Shown: piece after piece, positions 1 through 10,815 of the stretch
Position numbering within the stretch: the stretch's first letter is position 1
How the letters are laid out: each line of letters starts with the position of its first letter
DNA from: Alentia gelatinosa
Taxonomy: Eukaryota; Annelida; Polychaeta; Phyllodocida; Polynoidae
Assembly (NCBI GenBank): GCA_950022655.1
Contig: OX465579.1
Span: 16,343,088 to 16,407,087 of the forward strand
Direction: 5' to 3'
Length of the DNA: 64,000 nt
Notes under the pieces: model-generated
The model's database searches: none
Seen by the model: the letters and a program-made list of their open reading frames with translations, nothing else
Told to the model about the DNA's origin: nothing
Made by a program: the position numbers and the translations under genes

Positions 1-180
1 TGGAGGACAACCACCATTTACTGCTTTCATAATCCATAAATAACTGTGAGATGTGAGTTTTCTATAAAACCCTTTTATGGTAAACCAAAATATGTTTTTG
101 ATAAATTCCATTGATAAGTGGACCCCCTCCTGGTGTTTTGTTTAGCGTTGTGGAGGGGGGCAAGATGGCTGTCTCTATAA
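1..180 (+). repeat. Family M interspersed repeat, partial
   Basis: This stretch is similar to 37541-37720: both run from a GGAGG-ACAACC block through TATGG-AAACCA to CATTGATAA-TGG-CC, followed by a G-rich stretch. A third related tail lies at 718-830 (TTTGATAACAGG, then GGCGTCGGGGGACAATATGG). No coding potential is evident. The family is defined only by these within-window matches, so its class is unknown and the left end is cut by the window edge. Confidence 0.5.
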
Positions 181-360
181 GATAATATCAAGAGACGTCA
201 CGAGTTTGAGTCTGAGCTTATTTATACCACGCATTTTGTTGGCTCCATAATTTCCCGAGTCGAAGACGAGTGACATTACGGAGCCAACAAAATGAGTGGC
301 TTAAATAAGCGCAAACTCAACCGAGTGGTGTCTAGATTTTATCCTACCCCGTTTCCATAT
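160..360. mobile_element. Fold-back element, family I
   Basis: Positions 202-319 form a long imperfect hairpin. The arms GAGTTTGAG-CT-AGCTTATTTA and CATTTTGTTGGCTCC pair with GGAGCCAACAAAATG and AAATAAGCGCAAACTC. The loop region contains a CGAGTCGAAGACGAGTG core. It is followed by TTTTATCCTACCCC. A second member at 48480-48760 has the same parts in the other order. It resembles fold-back MITEs; there is no coding sequence. Confidence 0.55.
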
Positions 361-499
361 TTTTTCAGTATCAGAAAGTAGTGGCATTAACAACACTTTA
401 TGTCACACCCGTGAAATACACAAATCCCATGTTAAGTCTATGGCATTTTTTATTAGGGGTAGGATAATAGCTATGTGCACTACTATAGCTACTTCATGG

Positions 500-850
500 A
501 GCGACATAAAACGGTCAATAGATGTATGCAGGCTGGTGGATTATATGCTATTGATGTGTAGACACGACCTTGATAACGGCAGAGTTATACATGCCTCTAC
601 CTGCCCTCATAGGGCACAGAGTGATTGCTAATTCTGCTTTAGTCGGGGCGCAACCACCGTTATCAGTTATTAAAATCTATAGATGATATTGAGACGAGGC
701 TAAATTTCATCCATGGCAAGCCCAAAAGTATTCTTGATAGTATCCTTTGATAACAGGTGTTTTGGATGGCGTCGGGGGACAATATGGCAGCCTCCATAGC
801 ACAATAGCTATAATAATAGCCCTATATAAACCCAACAATGCAGAACTAGG
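500..850. repeat. Family M repeat, second copy
   Basis: The segment with AGGGCACAGAGTGATTGCTA (609-628) recurs at 37519-37538, and the distal part GGCGTCGGGGG...TGGCAGCCTC...ACAATAGCTA recurs at 37730-37795. The copies are diverged and have no shared open frame. A weak open frame across 440-631 is not conserved in the other copy and is not called as a gene. Confidence 0.45.
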
Positions 851-1154
851 TTAGTGCATTTATGAATACAATAACACCTTTTGAAAATGATCCGTTGTGT
901 GTACATATATTACAGAAGACGTATATTTCATTGTGTGAGATGTATATGGAGTAATGTGGTATAATTTCAGTTGCCCACACGCATTCGTAGTCGACAAGGT
1001 GTAGAGATTCTAATTACAGTTTGTCTCCGCAGAAAACCAGTTTATTTTTGTCTCGACACTTTGCCAGTCCGCATGGGGCAGTCTGTGGTCGACAGCCCCA
1101 GATTGAAGCAGGTAAACACTAAATCTCCGCACTAAAGGCCTCGTTAAAAGTTCA

Positions 1155-1410
1155 GTGGATGTAAATGATACATCATGGAGACCCTCCTCCCGCGCCTCCT
1201 TCACCCCACAGAGACAGGCGGCGCCCACACGGGGCACACACCGCCCGCATGGAGCGTGGCGCCCACTCCAGACCAGCCGGGCGCCACTCCACACCACACC
1301 GGGCCCCGCGTGGCGCCGCCCAGCTACAAGGCGGGCGGAGAGAAGGCTGCAGGCTGTTTGTGTCTGGAAACCCCTGCGCCTACTGCTCTCTCTGTGTGTC
1401 TCGCTACTGC
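1155..1410. other. GC-rich, CpG-bearing segment before the CT tract
   Basis: Base composition shifts sharply to GC-rich with many CpGs between about 1180 and 1340. Open frames cross it in several phases, but none shows a recognisable domain and all run straight into the pyrimidine tract. It could be an island-like regulatory segment or an old repeat; the sequence alone does not decide. Confidence 0.3.
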
Positions 1411-2610
1411 TACCCCCCCTCTCTCTCTCTCTCTCTCTCTCCCTCCCTCCCACTCTCCCTCCCTCTCTCCCTCTCTCCCTCCCGCTCTCTCTCCCTCCCT
1501 CCCTGCCGCTCTCTCCCTCTCATTCCTTCATTCCCTCTTTCTTTCCCTCCCTCTCCTTCCCTCCTTCCCTCCCCCTCTCTCCCTCTCATTCCTTCCTTCC
1601 TTCTTTCTCTACCTCCCTCTCCTCCCCTCCCTCCCTCCCGCTCTCTCCCTCTCCTTCCTTCCTTCCTTCCTTCTTTACTTCCCTCCCCTCCCTCCCTTCC
1701 CCTCCCCTCCCTCCCTCCCTGCCGCTCTCTCCCTCTCATTCCTTCATTCCTCTTTCTTTCCCCCCTCTCCTTCCCTCCCCCTCTCTCCCTCTCATTCCTT
1801 CCTTCCTTCTTTCTCTACCTCCCTCTCCTTCCCTCCCTCCCGCTCTCTCCCTCTCCTTCCTTCCTTCCTTCCTTCCTTCTTTACTTCCCTCCCTCTCCCT
1901 CCCTCCCTCCCCGTCCTTCCCTTCCCCTCCCCTCCCTCCCTACCCCCCTCTTTCTCCACCCTTTCTCCCTCCCCTCTTTCCCTACCTCCACCCCTCCGTC
2001 CATTCCTGCCTCCCTCTACATCCATCCGCCCCTCCCTCCCTTTCTCTGTCTGTCCTCCCTTTCCTCCAATTCTCTCCTTCCCTCTATCCACCCTCCCTCC
2101 CCCTTTCTCCCTCCCACCCTCCCTCCCTGCCTCTGCCCCTCCCATCCTCCACCCATCCCTCCATCCCTGCCACCCTCTATGCCCGTCCCTTTCTCACTCC
2201 TTCCCTCCCTCCCTCTTCTTCCCTCTCTCCCTCCCTCGCCCTCCCTTTCTCCTTTCTTCTTTCTCTCCCTCCCTCTCCTTCCCTCCCTCCCTCCCCCTCC
2301 CTCTCCTCCCCTCCCTCCCTACCTCTCTCTCCTCTCTTCTTTCTCTCCCTCCGTCTCCTTCCCTTCCTCCCTCCTCCGCTCCCCCTCCCTTCCTCCCTCC
2401 CTCCCCCTCCCCTCCTCTGTCATACACGCCTCCCTCTCCTCCCCTCTCTCCCCCTCCCTCTCCTCCCTTCCTCCCTCCCTTTCTCCCGCTCCCCTCCTCT
2501 GTCATACACGCCTCCCTCTCCTTCCCTCCCTCGTTCCCCCTCCCTCTCCTCCCTTCCCTCCCTCCCTCCCTCCCTCCCGCTCCCCTCCTCTGTCATACAC
2601 GCCTCCCCCC
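1411..2610. repeat. Polypyrimidine (CCCTCC/CTCT)n tract, about 1.2 kb
   Basis: Nearly pure pyrimidine on the + strand, built of CCCTCC, CTCTCTCC and CCTTCCTT blocks. Weak higher-order units recur, such as CATTCCTTCCTTCCTTCTTTCT at 1588 and 1792 (about 205 bp apart), and CTCCTCTGTCATACACGCCT at about 2412, 2495 and 2585. Long open frames in all three + phases and the complementary Arg/Glu/Gly frames are artefacts of a tract without stops. Confidence 0.95.
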
Positions 2611-2990
2611 TCCCACCGCCCGCACGGCCAGGTGGGCCCACAGACAGCCTGACGACACCTGTGGAGCCGCCTGTCTGCCGCCACGGACGACGTGCTGGCG
2701 TGTCCGCACGTGCGTCGCCCGCGCGTCGCCCGTGCACGCCCAGTCTCGCTGCCACCATGCAGGCAGGCCCGCCGCGGCGACACGCCCAAAATCAAAAAGG
2801 TAGAGCGCCCCGCCGGCGCCTGCCTGCCCGCGCGCCGCCAGGGGTCGGGTGTGTGCACGTCTGCGCACTCCCACCAATCGACCCACGTGAAAGGTCTTCC
2901 GATGATGTTAAGCAGAACCTCTGTGGACGTCTCAGTCACCGAGCAAGGCGCCGACATATAACGGCCAGTGCGCTCCTTCCCAGCGCTAGA
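2611..2990. other. GC-rich segment after the CT tract
   Basis: GC- and CpG-rich sequence with short open frames on both strands that extend out of the CT tract. No domain, splice architecture or homologous second copy was recognised. It is listed to explain the region, not as a gene. Confidence 0.3.
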
Positions 2991-3002
2991 TATGCCTTAT
3001 TA

Positions 3003-3300
3003 AGGCCCGGCCCCACTGGTGCGATGCGATCGTCGCACATGTTTTATTATCATGTACCTGTGTGTGAAGGAATAGAGTATTTTTTATGTTATATGGCGAA
3101 CCGGTTCGTATTTACAATATATATACAGCATGGGTACATAGCAATTATATAGAATGACCTGACCATGCTGTAAAGCTACAAACTGAGATGATAGTTTACT
3201 GTTTGTACGGAACGAGGCATTCAGACTGAGTTCTATTGGTCGACGACTGACCAAGATCGAGAACCGTTTCGTCCATAGTTAGGACCTTACATTATCATAT
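3003..3300. repeat. Harbinger-like end and family T fragment
   Basis: TAAGGCCCGGCCCCACTGG at 3000-3018 looks like another GGCC-ended MITE terminus. Downstream, ATATACAGCATGGGTACATA and TGATAGTTTACTGTTTGTAC match in diverged and partly inverted form the T element at 55100-55440. The composition is mosaic, and the boundaries are uncertain. Confidence 0.35.
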
Positions 3301-3514
3301 AACTTAAATCGATGAAAAAAAACATTTTAATGACTTATCAAGTCACAGTCAAAGCGGGCACGAAATTCATTATTACTGCACCCCTGGCTGCGGGCAGTAT
3401 GAGAGGGAAACTATGTTCCGGTGGGAATAAGTCAAAGTTACGAGGTAAGTCTTGGAAAGATTACTGCCCAAGGCGTAGCCGCGGGGAGTAATCTCTATCA
3501 AGAGTTTATTTCAA

Positions 3515-4310
3515 CCCCGATTGGGACACCCCGCTTAAGGGAACACCTTGCTTAAGGGGACAGTTATTTCAATACAGAATGCTCCTTAACCCCGCTTAAG
3601 GGGGCACTTTGGAGGGACACCTGATCAAATCTAACGGGACAGTGTGGGGACAACCCTCCAGTTTATCTTCATTGCTTGTTTATGATATTTGTGTGAGGCG
3701 GGTAGACTGGTGCTTAGACAATCAGACACCAGGCAACAGTCTGTGTAGGCTCATGTAGGCGACAGGTAGGCGTCTGTGGGGTACCTATGTGGTTATAGCA
3801 GTGTCTCTATGCCATAATATCACCTCTATGAAGGTATTACATACAGTAGAACGGACACCCTGCGTAAGCGCACACCCTATGTTAACGGACACCTTTGCTC
3901 GGAATGGCTCCCTCTATTACATGTTTATTTTAACCCCTTGTAAGCGGCCACTTTAGCCCTATATAGCCTAAAGTGGGATTCACACGATGGGTTTCATGTA
4001 CCTCACAGGGTGTTTTTCTGAGACAAATCCTGCTGAGATTCTGTACTCAAACACAATTTCTTTGTCTAAATTGTAGGGTTCCATTTCCCTGAGACATATT
4101 TTCCTCCCTCTAATTGTTGGCAACATTTACCCCAAAAAGGAACAGAATCTCATGAGATTTTGAAGCCTGTGAGGAACATGAATCCCACCGTGTGAATCCC
4201 ACTTTACAATCAGCAGACTGAAAAACCCACTTGAAGGGACACCCCCCTTAAGGGATCCCTTAGCTGGGAATGGAGGGTTTTCCCTTAAGCAGGGTTCTAC
4301 TTTATCTCAC
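3515..4310. mobile_element. Pogo-like family E element, interrupted
   Basis: Repeats of the type CCCGCTTAAGGGGACACC, and a body segment (3695-3790) that recurs inside the complete element at 56560-56670, identify family E. The copy is interrupted by family F (3971-4203). Its right end CCCTTAAGCAGGGTTCTACT runs into a family X element at 4312. Segment 3803-3965 is also repeated at 4674-4835, including a GAAGGTATTACATACAGTAG block. It encodes no transposase. Confidence 0.55.
3972..4203. mobile_element. Family F element nested in E
   Basis: It begins AGTGGGATTCACACGATGGG and ends with the inverted form GTGAATCCCACT. Flanking host sequence reads GCC-TAA on the left and TTA-CAATCAGCAGACTG on the right. 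The uninterrupted E copy at 4838 reads TAGCCTAACCATCGGCAGACTG, so this is an insertion with a TWA-type duplication. Internal blocks CCTCACAGGGTGTTT and CTGAGACAAATCCTGCTGAG are shared with 27050-27440 and 50850-52440. Confidence 0.65.
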
Positions 4311-4311
4311 C

Positions 4312-4665
4312 CCTGGTACAAGTGTAGCCATAGGAATAACATTAGAAAAAAATACTCAACGATCACCCCGGTAAAGTGGCAATACTAAGCCATGGTCGTG
4401 GCGTAGTGAGTACGAGATGACGTCACAGGCGATTGACCAATCAGCGGCAAGGATTTCAGAGAGATGACAAGACAAGACAAGAAATTTCAACTCCCCTAAC
4501 CTTGAAAGGGGTGAGATAAATCAAGAACCGCACTCGAATCGTAAAATAAACAATACTCCACTCGTTTGAAAGTGCCGTAATCGTCACTCGGCTTCGCCTC
4601 GATGAAGATTGCCGCCCTTCCAAACTCGTGGAGTATTGTCTATTTATACGATCCTCGATGCAGTT
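4312..4665. mobile_element. Two-module fold-back element, family X
   Basis: TTATCTCACCCCTGGTACAA starts a linear module whose partner end is GGGGTGAGATAAATC at 4508-4522. The next 4525-4660 form a hairpin: ACAATACTCCACTCGTTTG pairs with CAAACTCGTGGAGTATTGT around a CACTCGGCTTCGCCTCG core. The second member is at 39035-39260. It is non-coding. Confidence 0.6.
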
Positions 4666-4714
4666 CTATATAAGTCTCTATGCCATAATACCACCTCTAT
4701 GAAGGTATTACATA

Positions 4715-4941
4715 CAGTAGAACCCCGGACACCCCGCGTAAGCGCACACCCTATGTTAACGGACACCTTTGCTCGGAATGGCTCCCTCCATTACATGTTT
4801 ATTTCAACCCCGTGTAAGCGGACACTTTGGCACTATATAGCCTAACCATCGGCAGACTGAAAACCCCGCTTAAAGGGACACCCCGCTTAAGGGATCCCTT
4901 AGCTGGGAATGGAGGGTCTCCCCTTAAGCGGGGTTTTACTG
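4715..4941. mobile_element. Pogo-like MITE, family E (227 bp)
   Basis: The ends are CAGTAGAACCCCGGACACCC and, inverted, AAGCGGGGTTTTACTG, flanked by TA on both sides (4713-4714 and 4942-4943). CAGT-starting ends with a TA duplication are the pattern of the Tc1/mariner superfamily, and the CCCCGC-TTAA-CGGACACC style matches pogo/Tigger-type termini. The short open frames are translations of the repeat. Confidence 0.7.
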
Positions 4942-5125
4942 TACTTTATATACTACACCTCCATGCCTGTCGTCTGCTTGACACGGCACTGACGTTTTTA
5001 CCAACTCAACCGTGGTTTATATAAGCCATAAAGTTAATCCATCTGATGAAGATAGCCGCCGGTGGTAATTGCCCGTGAGTGAGTGGTCTGGCTTTGAAGT
5101 GTGCGCGTGTTCAATAGAGCCAACT

Positions 5126-5332
5126 AAAGGCCTCTTTCCATTGGCCGACAAAAAATTGTGTGGATTATTTGAGTTCCCCTAAAAGCCCATTTCCATTGGC
5201 CGTAACCGATCTACAGTCAGGGACCACTGACGGGCCTTGAGCACTTCTGACGCAAAATGGAAATGGGCTATTAGGAGAATTAAAAAAGTCTACGCTTTGT
5301 TCATCGGCCAATGGAAACGTGCCTTCACGGGA
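5126..5332. mobile_element. MITE family W
   Basis: AAGGCCTCTTTCCATTGGCCGA at the left is inverted at the right as TCGGCCAATGGAAACGTGCCTT, with an inner pair of AGCCCATTTCCATTGGCC and AAATGGAAATGGGCTA. A related copy at 36027-36200 lacks the clean right end. The GGCC end and A/T-rich flank suggest a Harbinger-like element, but no empty site proves this. An open frame at 5290-5490 overlaps it and is not supported. Confidence 0.6.
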
Positions 5333-5479
5333 CAATAGGTGGCGTCTCTATGCCGACTTACACCTGAGAGGGAGCGGCATCCATTGAGACGTCCTCCTCC
5401 TCCCTTATCCGTAATCGACTTTCCATGTAGTCCCTCTGGGCCCCGTGAATTGTAAACTACTTCTGGCTGTCGCGCCAGA

Positions 5480-7560
5480 CAATTCACCAAGATTCAAAAA
5501 CTCACCCCGCCGTGTTTTCACTATCCCCAGGCGACTGAGAGGCTGAATGGAATCTTCTCGCGGGAATATTACACGTTTTTAGCGGATATGGCTCTAATGC
5601 ATTTAATTTCAATTGACAGGAAATATCAGCTTGACAGTATCACTTAAACCCATGTCTGTTGGTGTCGTTGGCTCGTATACTTGCCCTGGGACATACATCA
5701 AACTGTCGCAATCTTAGTGCAAGGAATAGATTTTTATCAGTTAATTCTCACGAGAAAGACTCGATAGACTAACTTCAATACGTCTGTGGACTTTCCAATA
5801 AAGTCCGGAGCACGCAGAGAATTCTAAACTTGCACATGTGTATACGTGATTGCATGACCAACGTTAACTTGAATTGCTGGCTTTTATAGATACACTCAAC
5901 ACTACTTGATTGACGTGCATCACGAATACTAGGAGCAAATCGTATGGTCATCATAGATCAATGAGAGTGCAATTATAAATGAATAACAATTAAAAGGTAT
6001 AAGTTAGATTTAGCCTATGGATAGTTTTCTGTAACCCACATGCACCCAGTCAACTTGCCATTTCTGCAACTGCCTATCTAGGATCCAAACACATCAAGCA
6101 CCAGTGGGTCTTGAGGTATTTTGGCCTTGAGTAATTGGTCATGGGCAGCTGGGCACGCCTCTAAGAGACTGTGACACTGACTCCCTGTTCCGTTCTAAAT
6201 ACCACAGTCAATATCACACAGATAGTGAAGGGATAGTTTGTATGCAGTACCCTGAGAGTCTATATGGACCCCTCTAAACTCTAGATGATGTATATAGCGC
6301 ATGCAAGCACGCTCTAACTGTACAACAATTGGTTTTATTTGATACAAGATGAAGGAAAAGAGGCCATGGCTCCCATCAATTGATATACATCCGTATAGAA
6401 CGAGCACCAAGCTAGTGTCTTTGCTTAATGCTATGGACAAAATCGAGTGGAATTTTATTTGCATCAGTGGTAAAGGTAAAGATAATTTGATTTATTGTTG
6501 TCTTTTTTTGTCATGTTGATGCATTCCCTAACCAGAAAAAGAGTACAGATGAGTATGTATATTATGATGTAATTGAACAACCTATGGTCTCTACATTCTG
6601 AAAATAAAAGAGCTAAGCTTAGAAGTGTACCAAGACGATACCTAAAAAGACCACATCAATCAACTATGGGCATATTTCTTTTAACAATTCAATTCTGAAT
6701 TTAATTGGTTTCGGTTTGTTTTATACAATAATTGTGCATGTCAAATATATTCCTTAAAATAAAATAAAAATTAAAAAAATTCCCGCAAAAATAATCCTGA
6801 ATGGTTACCCCACAACGAATTGAACAACACATTGGTCAATTCATACCTGGGCGTTGGCCGCCACGTCCAGCTAAGATATTCCTTAAAATAGTTCGGTTAC
6901 CAGTTGTTCTAGTATAGGAAATTGATTACCGTACCTGCTTATTCAAAGCTAGGAACAACAAGTGGCCGTACCAGCATGACAAATTGGTCTTAGCAAAGTG
7001 GGTGCCACGAAACTTCCCATTTTTTAATGGCTCTAGACGGTAATTGAAAACCCGCCCTTGAACCCATGGGTAACTAATCCTGACACACAGGTCGTTAATC
7101 TTGATTTGGGAACCGATCCCAACAAGTTAAACCACCTAATCCGACCCCAAAAACTACGCTGCTGTGATAGGATAATGATTTAGGAACCTGTCCCTTGCTT
7201 GTCTGAGCAAGCATACCAAACATCGATTTGGCGCCAGAGCGATATCCCCATAATGTTTACAATACAGTCGCTGGTAACCTCCGCACAACATGCAAATATT
7301 CTGTCCATATGCAATGAACATTTGCTTGATTAAGCTGGAATAATGACTTATTCAGAGTCACTCTTCCCACGGTAGGCTGGGGAGATGGAGTCCCTTCAAT
7401 GGTAGTGAGGCACGAGAGAAAGCCGTAAATGTGTCGAAGTGGGGTGATTCTTATGTCTTAAATCGGTAATAAAATCAGAGAACGGTCGTCGAGGGAAGGG
7501 TCAGAGAAGTTAGAATGGCGCCTCCAAGTTAGGCCAGACGGGTCTTGAGGCATACACATA
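5480..7560. other. Unassigned intergenic DNA with one family K relic
   Basis: About 2 kb without a recognisable gene. At 6218-6335 a diverged repeat appears: CACAGATAGTGAAGGGATAG, TGCAGTACCC and GCGCATGCAAGCACGCTCTA are matched in inverted order at 29330-29425 and partly at 21790-21855. The remainder holds short, unconserved open frames and A/T-rich tracts only. Confidence 0.4.
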
Positions 7561-7594
7561 CACGTACACATACACGTACACATGCTTGTGCTAT

Positions 7595-8160
7595 AGAGGA
7601 AACCTATGGAAGTCTGAGCTCGTATCCCGTCGAATTTGAATCGCGTAGCAATTCACAAGTCGAACCCGCGTGAATTATGTAGGGATTCAAATGAGATTGG
7701 ATCAAGCTCTGACCGTAAACTTCCATAGGTTTTTGAATTTATTTCACCCTTCACATTGATTAATGGGCTAACATTTGTCACATAATCCCCCATTGGATAT
7801 TTTTCCTAAATAATCTCATGGGCATTGGACACGAGTTCCCAATGTAAGGCCCGGTGTCCACCTACTACTATATGGATCCGATTTGGTCTACGATGCACCT
7901 CCCGATTAAAAATGAAAATCGCGTCGGGAAGTCACCTAATATCGGGGCAGTTGACCGCGTTTCTGCGATTAGACACCGATAAAAACCCCATACAATGCAT
8001 GGTGGATTGGCATGTCTAGACATATGTCTACGATTTTGTACCTTCCTGATATGTCTCCGATATTTGCTTTTTGTATCGGGGTCATATCGGCAGGACTAAA
8101 TTTCTATCGTAGTAGGTGGACGCCAGGCCTTAAGTCTATGGAGGCAAATTACCAGGAGTG
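7595..8160. mobile_element. Two-module element, family H, split by MITE B
   Basis: The hairpin arms ACCTATGGAAGT (7601) and ACTTCCATAGGT (7720-7731 region) enclose GAATCGCGTAGCAATTC and related inverted blocks. The linear module begins TTTATTTCACCCTTCACATT and should end CCAATGTTAAGTCTATGG-...-CCAGGGGTGAG. Here a B element interrupts it at CCAATG/TAAGTCTATGG, and the end resumes at 8130 as TAAGTCTATGGAGGC...ACCAGGAGTGAG. Other H copies lie at 16340-16640, 57115-57260 and 58580-58875. Confidence 0.65.
7848..8129. mobile_element. MITE family B copy 1, nested in H
   Basis: It has the family ends GGCCCGGTGTCCACCTACTA and GTAGTAGGTGGACGCCAGGC and the full ordered interior: CGATGCACCTCCCGAT, GCAGTTGACC-CGTTTCTGCGATTAGACACCGAT, CATGTCTAGACATATGTCTACGA and TTTTTGTATCGG. 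The left flank is TAA and the right flank TTAA. Host H sequence continues on both sides, so the insertion postdates H. The short open frame at 7825-8019 is a shadow. Confidence 0.85.
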
Positions 8161-8227
8161 AGAGAAACACTGGTGGACCATCTAACCAACCACCTACACA
8201 AATACTGTATTCAGGCTTCTTTCGTTA

Positions 8228-8509
8228 GGCCCGGCGTCCACCTACTGCGATATGCCTCCGATATGGTCTACGATGCACCTCCCGATAGAAAATCAAAATC
8301 GCGTCGGAAGGTTACCTAACATCGGGGCAGTTGACCACGTTTCTGCGATTCGACACCGATAAAAACCCCATACAATGCGTGGTGGATTGGCATGTCTAGA
8401 CATATGTCTACGATTTTGCACCTTCCGGATATGGCACCGATTTTGACATTTTGTATCGGTGCCATATCGGGAGGTCTACGATTCTATCGTAGTAGGTGCA
8501 CGCCAGGCC
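8228..8509. mobile_element. MITE family B copy 2, full length
   Basis: A 282-bp copy flanked by TTA (8225-8227) and TTA (8510-8512). The right half carries a local inverted pair CCGATATGGCACCGATTTTG / TGTATCGGTGCCATATCGG, so the single strand can fold into several hairpins. It encodes nothing. The open frame at 8392-8604 recurs in other B copies only because the element is repeated. Confidence 0.9.
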
Positions 8510-8647
8510 TTAATCTACTACGAGGGGGTATAACCATCGCTGGGGCACATTTCCAGGATGTTGTTTTAATTTTCCATCATGATGCGATGCCCACTAATTT
8601 TTGATGTACTGAAGATATCAATAAATTATTGCATCATGTTATGTGTG

Positions 8648-8941
8648 AATATATATGCGAACTGCATAGAAAGACTAGACAATAGGAGAGAAAACCACCT
8701 CTTGATGGTGGCATATAAAAGGCAAAAGCTAGGAATAAGAGTAGACCACCGAAACTTGCACATCAGAGCCCATGACGAAGCACTATTAGTAATTGAAATA
8801 CCACATCTAACAATGTACACCAAAAGTGTGGGATACAGAGCAGCAATGCTATGGAACAATCGCCCTAACAATATACGTGCCATCGACTTGCCAGATAAAC
8901 TAAAAAGATACCTGAAAGATCGCTTAAAACAAGAAAAATAA
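8648..8941 (+). pseudogene. Non-LTR retrotransposon reverse transcriptase, C-terminal tail relic
   Basis: The + frame encodes a motif order typical of the extreme C-terminus of CR1/Jockey/L2-type ORF2 proteins: an RLDNRRENHLL block, a YKR segment, VDHRNLHIRAHD, then VGYRAAMLWNNRPNNIR and a basic KLKRYLKDRLKQEK end before a natural stop at 8939-8941. Only this tail remains; upstream sequence is the B element, so the catalytic reverse-transcriptase and endonuclease domains are absent. The match is by remembered family pattern, and the clade is not certain. Sequence after the stop to about 9080 may be its 3' untranslated region. Confidence 0.75.
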
Positions 8942-9270
8942 AAACAAACAAAGGCAAACCAGTATTCTTGTGGGGATAACAGCTCTGTCATATGTAGGCT
9001 ATGTAGTTGGGAGAAATAACCTGATGGGGAAATCAACCCCCACCATCATCATCCTAAACCCATAATCATACATCTCATCAAATCAACTAGTATGGGACAG
9101 TAAGCCCCAAGGAAAACGATGTTCTCTTTATGTAATGCCTGTTATAACCTTAACAAAGTAATGAAATTACCGACCACAAATGTGGATGTATTGAAGCTGG
9201 TTCACAGTAAGACAGGTCACGAACTTATGTAATCCAGGGTAAATAAAAGAATCAAAAAAAATAAAATAGA

Positions 9271-9878
9271 CAATATTGACTGGTTTCAGATGCAAGTGGT
9301 CATATGCTCCGGGAAATTGATGCATAGTAATATCCAAGGCAATGCTAGGATATTGCAGAGTCAATTCTGTGGAGCATACAACTGCTTTTATCTGAAACCA
9401 GTCTATATTGTATTTATCATTCACCTTTTCCTGACAAGTGGCGCACCGATATTAGTTCATTTAGGTACACACTATTTTTCAAGCTTTACCGGAGCACAGA
9501 GCATACAACATATCTGTATGTTCCAGGTATGGTGATACACACTCCCAGTGTGTTTTCTATAGACACTTTGTATTAGGTGGATATATCTGTATGCTCCGGG
9601 TATGGTGATACACACTCCCCCTGTGTTTTCTATAGACACTTTGTATTAGGTGGATATATCTGTATGTTCCAGGTATGGTGATAGACACTCCCCCTGTGTT
9701 TTCTATAGACACTCTGTATTAGGTGGATATATCTGTATGTTCCAGGTATGGTGATAGACACTCCCCCTGTGTTTTCTATAGACACTTTGTATTAGGTGGA
9801 TATATCTGTATGTTCCAGGTATGGTGATAGACACTCCCCCTGTGTTTTCTACGGACACGTTGTATTAGGTGGATAATA
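9271..9878. mobile_element. Composite element A with internal 73-bp array
   Basis: Module 1 (9271-9410) is a palindrome from CAATATTGACTGGTTTCAGA to TCTGAAACCAGTCTATATTG. Module 2 begins TATTTATCATTCACCTTTTC and ends TGTATTAGGTGGATAATAA. In this copy the end of module 2 has expanded into about five copies of a 73-bp unit. Other A copies are at 17457-17835, 22662-23036, 37158-37485 and 62688-63023. Confidence 0.75.
9510..9873. repeat. 73-bp tandem repeat, about 5 copies
   Basis: The unit GGATATATCTGTATG-TTCCAGGTATGGTGATAGAC...CACTTTGTATTAGGT recurs at 9725 and 9798 with exactly 73-bp spacing, with earlier units upstream. Copies differ by a few bases (CTCCGGG for TTCCAGG, AGACAC for ACACAC). 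It corresponds to the terminal part of element A. Confidence 0.9.
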
Positions 9879-9941
9879 AAAAGTTATATTGGACGACGGT
9901 TTCACAGAATATTGTGTATATTTGAAGGATGTGTAGGTATA

Positions 9942-10180
9942 CATGCAATCTCCCGATAAAAAATCAAAATCGCGTCGGAAGGCCACCCAATATCGGGGCA
10001 GTTGACCACGTTTCTGCGATTAGACACCGATAAAAACCCTATACAATGCGTGGTGGATTGGCTTGTCTAGACATGTGTCTACGATTTTACACCTTCCCGA
10101 TATGTCTCCAATATTGACTTTTTGTATCGGAGCCATATCGGTAGGTCTAAATTTCTATCGTAGTAGGTGGACGCCGGGCC
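9942..10180. mobile_element. MITE family B copy 3, left end missing
   Basis: It begins inside the family at CATGCAATCTCCCGATAAAA and continues to the normal right end GTGGACGCCGGGCC followed by TAA. About 45 bp of the left end are lost. Confidence 0.8.
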
Positions 10181-10189
10181 TAAGAGTTC

Positions 10190-10810
10190 CTGAGCGTTGT
10201 CAATGGAAGTGGGGTTCTCTTTTGTTTCCAGGCAGGTTCTTCTTTATTACATTCAATGATCATAGATCAAATGCCTGACAAATTATCAGATCACTATTTT
10301 GAATAATTTGACCTGAATGCCCTTCAGCTGAATAGATGTTAAATCCTAGGTAGACAGTTCGCATACATAGTCTGGTTGCTCAAAATTTCTGTTTAATGCT
10401 ACTCAACTTGTACATTTATTCTTCAACTCGCAATAGTGAGCTAATTCAAAAAAGTTGTTTTTCAGATAGAAAAACCTAGGTCATTTTCTTAAAACTTTAC
10501 AGAATATAGGACATACATGTATAGCACTACATACATATGTTTTTATTAAAATGATAAGTCATCGTCCTTGTTTTTTGAAAGAATTGAATTGTTGTTCAGT
10601 ACATTTCCTATATAGATCAATCAAATGTAAATTGCCTTAATTTACCTATTTGGTTAGATCAAACTCTACAACATCTTATTTCACTCATTTTGTATAATAA
10701 GTCAAAGGAACCAGTTTGAATCAATGATTGATGGTATTTGAAAATCGCTTGGTGGCGCCGCTGTGTATGGTAGGATACGCCTTTAACAGTTCTTTAGACA
10801 CACACCTCGC
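10190..10810. other. Unassigned sequence
   Basis: A/T-leaning DNA with no recognised gene or repeat boundary and only short unconserved open frames. Confidence 0.3.
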
Positions 10811-10815
10811 CGTCC

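Noticed and set aside
2795..2815. GGTAGAGCGCCCCGCCGG as a tRNA D-arm
   Set aside because: No matching acceptor stem, anticodon arm or B-box follows.
1155..3152. 665-codon open frame rich in Ser/Pro/Leu
   Set aside because: It lies across a pure pyrimidine tract where stops cannot occur; all three phases and the opposite strand are open as well.
5041..5075. CTGATGAAGATAGCCGCC as a second hammerhead core
   Set aside because: No GAAAC follows at the right distance and no closing stem is present.
8392..8604. MSRHMSTILHLPDMAPILTF-type small frame found many times
   Set aside because: It is inside MITE family B and recurs only as part of that element.
9500..9880. 73-bp repeats considered as a CRISPR array
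   Set aside because: Units are contiguous, with no unique spacers, and the window is eukaryotic.
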